From Deltaproteobacteria bacterium (GTDB taxonomy: Bacteria > Myxococcota_A > UBA796 > UBA2385), in the NCBI GenBank assembly GCA_016845285.1, contig JAERSX010000190.1, positions 1 to 8,809 on the forward strand: a DNA stretch of 8,809 bases, given 5' to 3'. How positions within the stretch are numbered: position 1 is the stretch's first letter; each line of letters starts with the position of its first letter. A program made the position numbers and the translations under genes. Of this stretch, positions 5,403 to 8,809 are shown piece by piece. The notes under the pieces were generated by a model that searched no databases, was not told where the DNA came from, and saw nothing but the letters and a program-made list of their open reading frames with translations.

Positions 5403-7307
5403 CTACTTGGCGCTGATGCGCTCGTGCAGCAGGGTGGCCACGTCGGCCAGCTCGGTCTCTTCGTCCTTGGCCACGCTCAGCATGCGATGGCAGCCCGGGC
5501 AGCCCGTGGCGATCTTCTTCTGCTGGGTCTCTTCCATGATCTCGGTGAAGCGGTTCTTCGAGACCTTGGCGGGGCTGTCCCACAGGAAGCCACCACCGCC
5601 GCCGCCGCAGCAGGCGGGCACGTTCGGGCTCTTTCCGGCCGTCTTGCCGGTGACGCCGGCGAGGTCGAGGAGCTCGTCGAAGGCGCCCACCTCGTCGTGG
5701 TGGATGGTCTTGCAGGGGTGGTGCACGGCCAGGGTCTCGGCCTTCTTGTCCACCTTGAGCTTGCCCCCCTTCACGAGGTCGAGCAGGAAGGTCACGTGGC
5801 TCACCACGTTGGTGAACGGCTCCTTCTCGAACTTCTTGGCGGCTTCCGACAGCTGGGTGCCGATGTTGTCGCGGCAGTGGGGACAGATGGTGAGGATGGT
5901 GCGGTCGTGCTTCTCGCCGAGCGACTCGCTCAGCACCTCGACCTTCTCCTCCTTGTAGAAGGGCCAGTCCTCCATGAGCCCGCCGCCGTGCAGCAGGCCC
6001 TCACCCCAGCAGGTCTCTTCTTCGAGCACGCCGTAGGTCACGCCGGCTGCCTCGAGGAGCCGCGCGGTGGCCACCACCACGGGGCGAGCGTCGGGCGAGT
6101 AGCTGCCCTGGCAGCCGAGGATGAAGAGGACCTCGTGTTCTTCGGCGTCGTAGAAGGGAATGCTGTTCTCTTCGATGAACGTGTTCCGGTCTTCCTCATC
6201 GGCCGCGAAGATGTTGCCCGCGGCGCTGACGGGGTTGCCGCCGCCTTCCTTCAGGGCCCGGGGCGGGTAGACGCCCTCGGCGGTCATGCGGCCGCGCAGC
6301 TCGAGGCCGGCGCGGCTGGGCCGGTTGCCCACGGGGCAGACGTTGTCGCAGGCGCGGCACTGGGTGCAGGTCGACACGATGTCGGGCGGGGCCAGCTCGG
6401 CGAGGGCCTCGGCATCGGTGCTGGGGTCGCGGAAGGCCAGCACGAAGTGGTCACGGGGCTGCAGGCCGGCGTCGGCCGAGGGGCAGGCGTCGTTGCAGCG
6501 GCCGCACTCGATGCAGGCGGCGGGGTCGAAGAGGGTGTGGAAGCTGAAGTCGGCCACGCCGTTGGGCATGCCCACCCGCGCGAGCTCGGCCTCGAAGGCC
6601 TCTTCGTCCTCGTCGTCGTCCTCGTCGCCCATGTCCAGATCGGCTCCGGGCACGGGGCGATCGCCGGGCAGCTCCACCATGTGCTTGAGCACCACGTTGA
6701 TGGGCCCCACCATCAGGTGGAAGTGCTTGCCGTAGGCGATGAGCGAGGGGAAGCCACACAGGATGAGGTAGTGGGCCCACCAGTTGATGGTGGCGCCGGT
6801 GCCCACGATGCCGAGGTCACCGCCCCAGGGGCGCTCGAGGATGTAGGTGATCATCAGGCCGGCGATGAGCGCCAGGACGATGCCGGACTCGAGCATGTGG
6901 GTGAGCCGCTGGCGCATGACGGTGTAGCGGCGGATGGCCAGGAAGGTCACGCCCAGGAGCACGAGCACGCTGAAGAGGTCGATGAGGTAGTCGAGCGGCC
7001 CCAGGGGAATGGGGTGATCGAGCCCCGCCAGCTTGCTGATGACGTGGGTGACCGACTTCGCTCCGAAGCTGACGAAGCCGTAGAAGACGAAGAGATGCGC
7101 GATCCCCACCACCGGGCGGTTGGCGATGACCTTGGTCTGGAAGACCACCTCGGCGATCCCCGTAAACATCCCGGCCGGGTTCACGATGTTGATCTCGCCG
7201 CGCTTGGGCCAGACGTGGACCAGACGCTTCGTCCACGCGATGTACGCGAAGGCGCCGGCACCAGCGAGGCCGGCGAGGAGGATGAGGACGACTTCGAGGA
7301 TGCGCAT
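5403..7307 (-). CDS. Membrane-bound heterodisulfide reductase-like iron-sulfur oxidoreductase (EtfD/FadF-like)
   Basis: A 634-residue integral membrane electron-transfer protein. Residues about 1-200 form a NarI-like domain with about five helices (near 5-24, 66-90, 104-125, 141-157, 174-193) and histidines suited to bind haem b (for example H71, H137, H180, H195). An acidic linker (about 222-241, including DEDDDEDEE) leads to two [4Fe-4S] motifs, C265-x2-C268-x2-C271-x3-C275-P and C314-x2-C317-x2-C320-x3-C324-P. Two CCG-type domains follow. The first has C399, C433 and C475-x2-C478, with CWGEG where CCG is usual. The second is complete: HPC532, C566-C567-G, and C603-x2-C606. This order is that of EtfD/FadF and related HdrD/GlpC-like proteins, which pass electrons from electron-transfer flavoprotein or another donor to menaquinone. 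Electron donor and direction are inferred; no etfAB is in the window. AGAGG five bases before the ATG supports the start. Confidence 0.9.
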   Translation of the reverse strand: MRILEVVLILLAGLAGAGAFAYIAWTKRLVHVWPKRGEINIVNPAGMFTGIAEVVFQTKVIANRPVVGIAHLFVFYGFVSFGAKSVTHVISKLAGLDHPIPLGPLDYLIDLFSVLVLLGVTFLAIRRYTVMRQRLTHMLESGIVLALIAGLMITYILERPWGGDLGIVGTGATINWWAHYLILCGFPSLIAYGKHFHLMVGPINVVLKHMVELPGDRPVPGADLDMGDEDDDEDEEAFEAELARVGMPNGVADFSFHTLFDPAACIECGRCNDACPSADAGLQPRDHFVLAFRDPSTDAEALAELAPPDIVSTCTQCRACDNVCPVGNRPSRAGLELRGRMTAEGVYPPRALKEGGGNPVSAAGNIFAADEEDRNTFIEENSIPFYDAEEHEVLFILGCQGSYSPDARPVVVATARLLEAAGVTYGVLEEETCWGEGLLHGGGLMEDWPFYKEEKVEVLSESLGEKHDRTILTICPHCRDNIGTQLSEAAKKFEKEPFTNVVSHVTFLLDLVKGGKLKVDKKAETLAVHHPCKTIHHDEVGAFDELLDLAGVTGKTAGKSPNVPACCGGGGGGFLWDSPAKVSKNRFTEIMEETQQKKIATGCPGCHRMLSVAKDEETELADVATLLHERISAK

Positions 7308-7346
7308 GGGGGCCTCTCGCGGGGGCGAGGGCCATATCCGATCGTT

Positions 7347-7364
7347 GCCACCGGATCCGGTGGC
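7347..7364. terminator. Perfect 18-base palindrome downstream of the sulfotransferase gene
   Basis: GCCACCGGATCCGGTGGC is a perfect palindrome in the 63-base gap between the sulfotransferase stop (7371-7373) and the oxidoreductase start (7307). In RNA it would give a 7-pair GC-rich stem with a GATC loop. No U-run follows on the minus strand, so it could be a weak or intercistronic terminator, an mRNA stabiliser, or a protein-binding site upstream of the oxidoreductase gene. Confidence 0.45.
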
Positions 7365-7370
7365 TCGCCG

Positions 7371-8504
7371 TCACTCCGCCACTGAGACCAACTCCACCTG
7401 TCCGATGGGGTCTCCCTCCAGCGTCAGCGTCCAGCGGGCCTCGCCCTCGGGAGAGACCTGTCGCAAGGTGCCGGTCACGGTCTCCAGGTACAGGGTGTCG
7501 CCGTCGGGCAGGCGACGCGCCTGACCCAAGATGGGCGAGCTGCTCTGGAGCTCGTCGCCATAGGACCAGATCTCGGAAAAGGTGCCGTCCTCCAGGGCAA
7601 ACTCGACGGCTCGGGTGGTGCCCTGGGTGCTCACCATCAGCAGGGTGCCGTCGTCGGTGATCGTCGGGTCGTGGGGATGGTGGAAGGCGTCGTCGAGGAC
7701 CAGGAGCTCGACGCCGTCGGGCACGGGCAGGTCGGGCCGGGCGGTGATCCATCGCAGGGGCTGGCCCGTCTGCCGGTCGATCTCGGCGATGGTGTCGAGC
7801 TGGTAGAAGCTCACGATGTAGCTGTCGGTCTCGGGCAGGTAGTGGACGCCGTTGGCGTGCGTCCAGTCCTTGCCCATGGGGTAGACGCTGATGATCCAGC
7901 CGGCGTTGGGCTCCACCTCCAGCCAGTCCCAGGTCGAGCTGATGATGGTGGTCGTGCCGTCTGGGGCCGTCTCCATGAGGGCGTCGCCCACCACCGGGCC
8001 GGTGGTGCCGTCTTTGGGGTTGGTCCAGTCGCGCACGTCGAGGGCCAGCCAGGTCAGGGTGCCGTCGGCGTGCTGGTGGTAGACGTGGTGGGCCCACTCC
8101 AGGCCGATCTCCTCGGTGGCCACGCCGTCTTGGTCGAGGACCATGCCCTGGGCGACCGGGTTGGCGAGCAAGGAGTCGAAGGTGGTGGTGCGGATTCCTG
8201 AGCCGCCCACATCGCAGGTGGCCTGCACCACTGTGCGGTCCTCCTCGACGCGATGGGCCCAGAGCCACTCGCCCGCCGTGGTCAGGGCGAAGATGTAGGC
8301 GGGATCGTCGTAGGACGCCCCCAGGATGACCTCCCCGGCGGTGACGGAGTCGGGGTCACCTTGCACCATGGGCGTGGGCAGCCAGGGAGGCGCCGCGGCG
8401 TCGAGGGGCCCCACTCCGCAGACGATGGGCTCGTTGGCGGTGTCGTCAGCGGGTGTGGTCTGGTCGGTGCAGCCAGCAAGGAGCAAGGCCAGGAGGATGC
8501 GCAT
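7371..8504 (-). CDS. Arylsulfotransferase-like lipoprotein
   Basis: A 377-residue exported protein. The N-terminus MRILLALLLAGC is a very short lipoprotein signal peptide with lipobox LAGC (C12 becomes the lipidated residue), followed by a Thr/Asp/Ala linker (13-25). An in-frame TGA three codons before the ATG rules out a longer start. The body resembles the arylsulfotransferase (ASST) beta-propeller family: EWAHHVYHQHADGTLTWLA (136-154), WTHANGVHYLPETDSYIVSF (214-233) carrying the H-x-N pair H216/N218 that corresponds to the family's active-site motif, IDRQTGQPLRW (242-252), and FHHPHDPTITDDGTLLM (274-290). Known members move sulfate between phenolic compounds via a histidine; some homologues are uncharacterised propellers, so activity is not assured. 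It lies 36 bases after the exonuclease gene and 63 before the oxidoreductase gene on the same strand. It probably faces the periplasm or cell surface; the substrate is unknown. Confidence 0.84.
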   Translation of the reverse strand: MRILLALLLAGCTDQTTPADDTANEPIVCGVGPLDAAAPPWLPTPMVQGDPDSVTAGEVILGASYDDPAYIFALTTAGEWLWAHRVEEDRTVVQATCDVGGSGIRTTTFDSLLANPVAQGMVLDQDGVATEEIGLEWAHHVYHQHADGTLTWLALDVRDWTNPKDGTTGPVVGDALMETAPDGTTTIISSTWDWLEVEPNAGWIISVYPMGKDWTHANGVHYLPETDSYIVSFYQLDTIAEIDRQTGQPLRWITARPDLPVPDGVELLVLDDAFHHPHDPTITDDGTLLMVSTQGTTRAVEFALEDGTFSEIWSYGDELQSSSPILGQARRLPDGDTLYLETVTGTLRQVSPEGEARWTLTLEGDPIGQVELVSVAE

Positions 8505-8540
8505 CGGGCCTCATGTGCAGAGGGTCGCCCTATCTCGCGC

Positions 8541-8809
8541 TCAGCTCACCTTGCACCGCGCCAGGGCATCGGCGGGCAATGGAATGTCGTCGACCAGTGT
8601 GACCAACCGTCGCGCAAGGTGCGCTGCTTCACGGCCGGCCTCGAGCTTGTGACCCAGGGTCTTTGCTCCACGTACCCGCACCAGGCGCACCAGGCCCAGG
8701 TCGGAGTACAGGGCGTCCATGGTGTCGAAGTGGGCCAGGAGGGCAGCGGCGGTCTTGGCGCCGACCCCCTTGACCCCGGGGACCCCATCGCTGCTGTCGC
8801 CCACCAGCG
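8541..8809 (-). CDS. 5'-3' exonuclease, C-terminal H3TH region (partial, N-terminus beyond window)
   Basis: The C-terminal 89 codons of a 5'-3' exonuclease of the FEN / DNA polymerase I N-terminal-domain family. LVGDSSDGVPGVKGVGAKTAAALLAHF is the hallmark joining the metal-binding GDxSD motif to the helix-3-turn-helix that binds the DNA backbone; family members usually have GDSSDNIPGVxGIGxKTA. AHLARRLVTLVDDIPLP near the end matches the usual SRKLATIxxDVPL-like stretch, and the protein stops soon after, so no polymerase domain follows. The frame is open to the window edge; a GTG at 8804 falls inside the conserved motif and is not the start. Stand-alone enzymes of this kind remove RNA primers or flaps during replication and repair. 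It is the first of three closely spaced minus-strand genes, but a functional tie to the next two is not evident. Confidence 0.93.
   Translation of the reverse strand, partial: LVGDSSDGVPGVKGVGAKTAAALLAHFDTMDALYSDLGLVRLVRVRGAKTLGHKLEAGREAAHLARRLVTLVDDIPLPADALARCKVS

Noticed and set aside
5424..7385. Plus-strand open frame of 653 codons
   Set aside because: It is the antisense shadow of the EtfD-like gene; its low-complexity Gly/His/Val/Glu translation has no recognisable motif.
6817..8268. Minus-strand open frame of 483 codons in another frame
   Set aside because: It overlaps both the lipoprotein and oxidoreductase genes out of frame and translates to an Arg/Pro/His-rich sequence typical of a shifted frame.

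Overview
The window is GC-rich bacterial chromosome with tightly packed genes, strong G/C preference at third codon positions and long meaningless reading frames opposite the real genes. Several features fit a Myxococcota / former Deltaproteobacteria-like organism: a eukaryotic-type Ser/Thr kinase, a cyclic-nucleotide-binding fusion protein, an EtfD/FadF-like membrane iron-sulfur protein, and a lipoprotein with a very short signal peptide followed by an Asp/Thr/Ala-rich linker. This placement is inference; there is no rRNA or marker gene to settle it. I see no tRNA, rRNA, CRISPR array, insertion sequence or phage gene.

Left part (1-4144). A Ser/Thr protein kinase (cut by the left edge) and a ferritin-like diiron protein lie on the minus strand, probably co-transcribed with the diiron gene first. 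Across a 65-base divergent spacer, sfsA runs on the plus strand. It is followed after 112 bases by a 497-residue protein with a GNAT-like N-terminal region and two C-terminal cyclic-nucleotide-binding domains, the second degenerate.

Middle (4192-5361). A small three-helix membrane protein (minus) and an XRE regulator with a MmyB-type ligand-binding domain (plus) are divergent. The 99 bases between their starts hold unusual symmetry: a 58-base nested dyad with a 21-base near-palindrome at its centre, overlapping direct repeats, and an inverted repeat covering the ribosome-binding site of the membrane protein. This looks like a self-contained regulatory switch and is the most interesting non-coding signal here. 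A strong hairpin fills the gap between the regulator and the convergent gene to its right.

Right part (5403-8809). Three minus-strand genes are closely spaced, in transcription order: the C-terminal end of a 5'-3' exonuclease (cut by the right edge), an arylsulfotransferase-like lipoprotein, and a 634-residue membrane oxidoreductase with a NarI-like membrane domain, two [4Fe-4S] motifs and two CCG-type domains (EtfD/FadF/HdrD-like). The oxidoreductase probably passes electrons, for example from electron-transfer flavoprotein, to the quinone pool. A perfect 18-base palindrome separates it from the sulfotransferase gene.

No defence system or other clearly new multi-gene system is visible. The best leads are the regulator/membrane-protein switch, the domain order of the cyclic-nucleotide protein, and the missing cysteine in the first CCG domain of the oxidoreductase.
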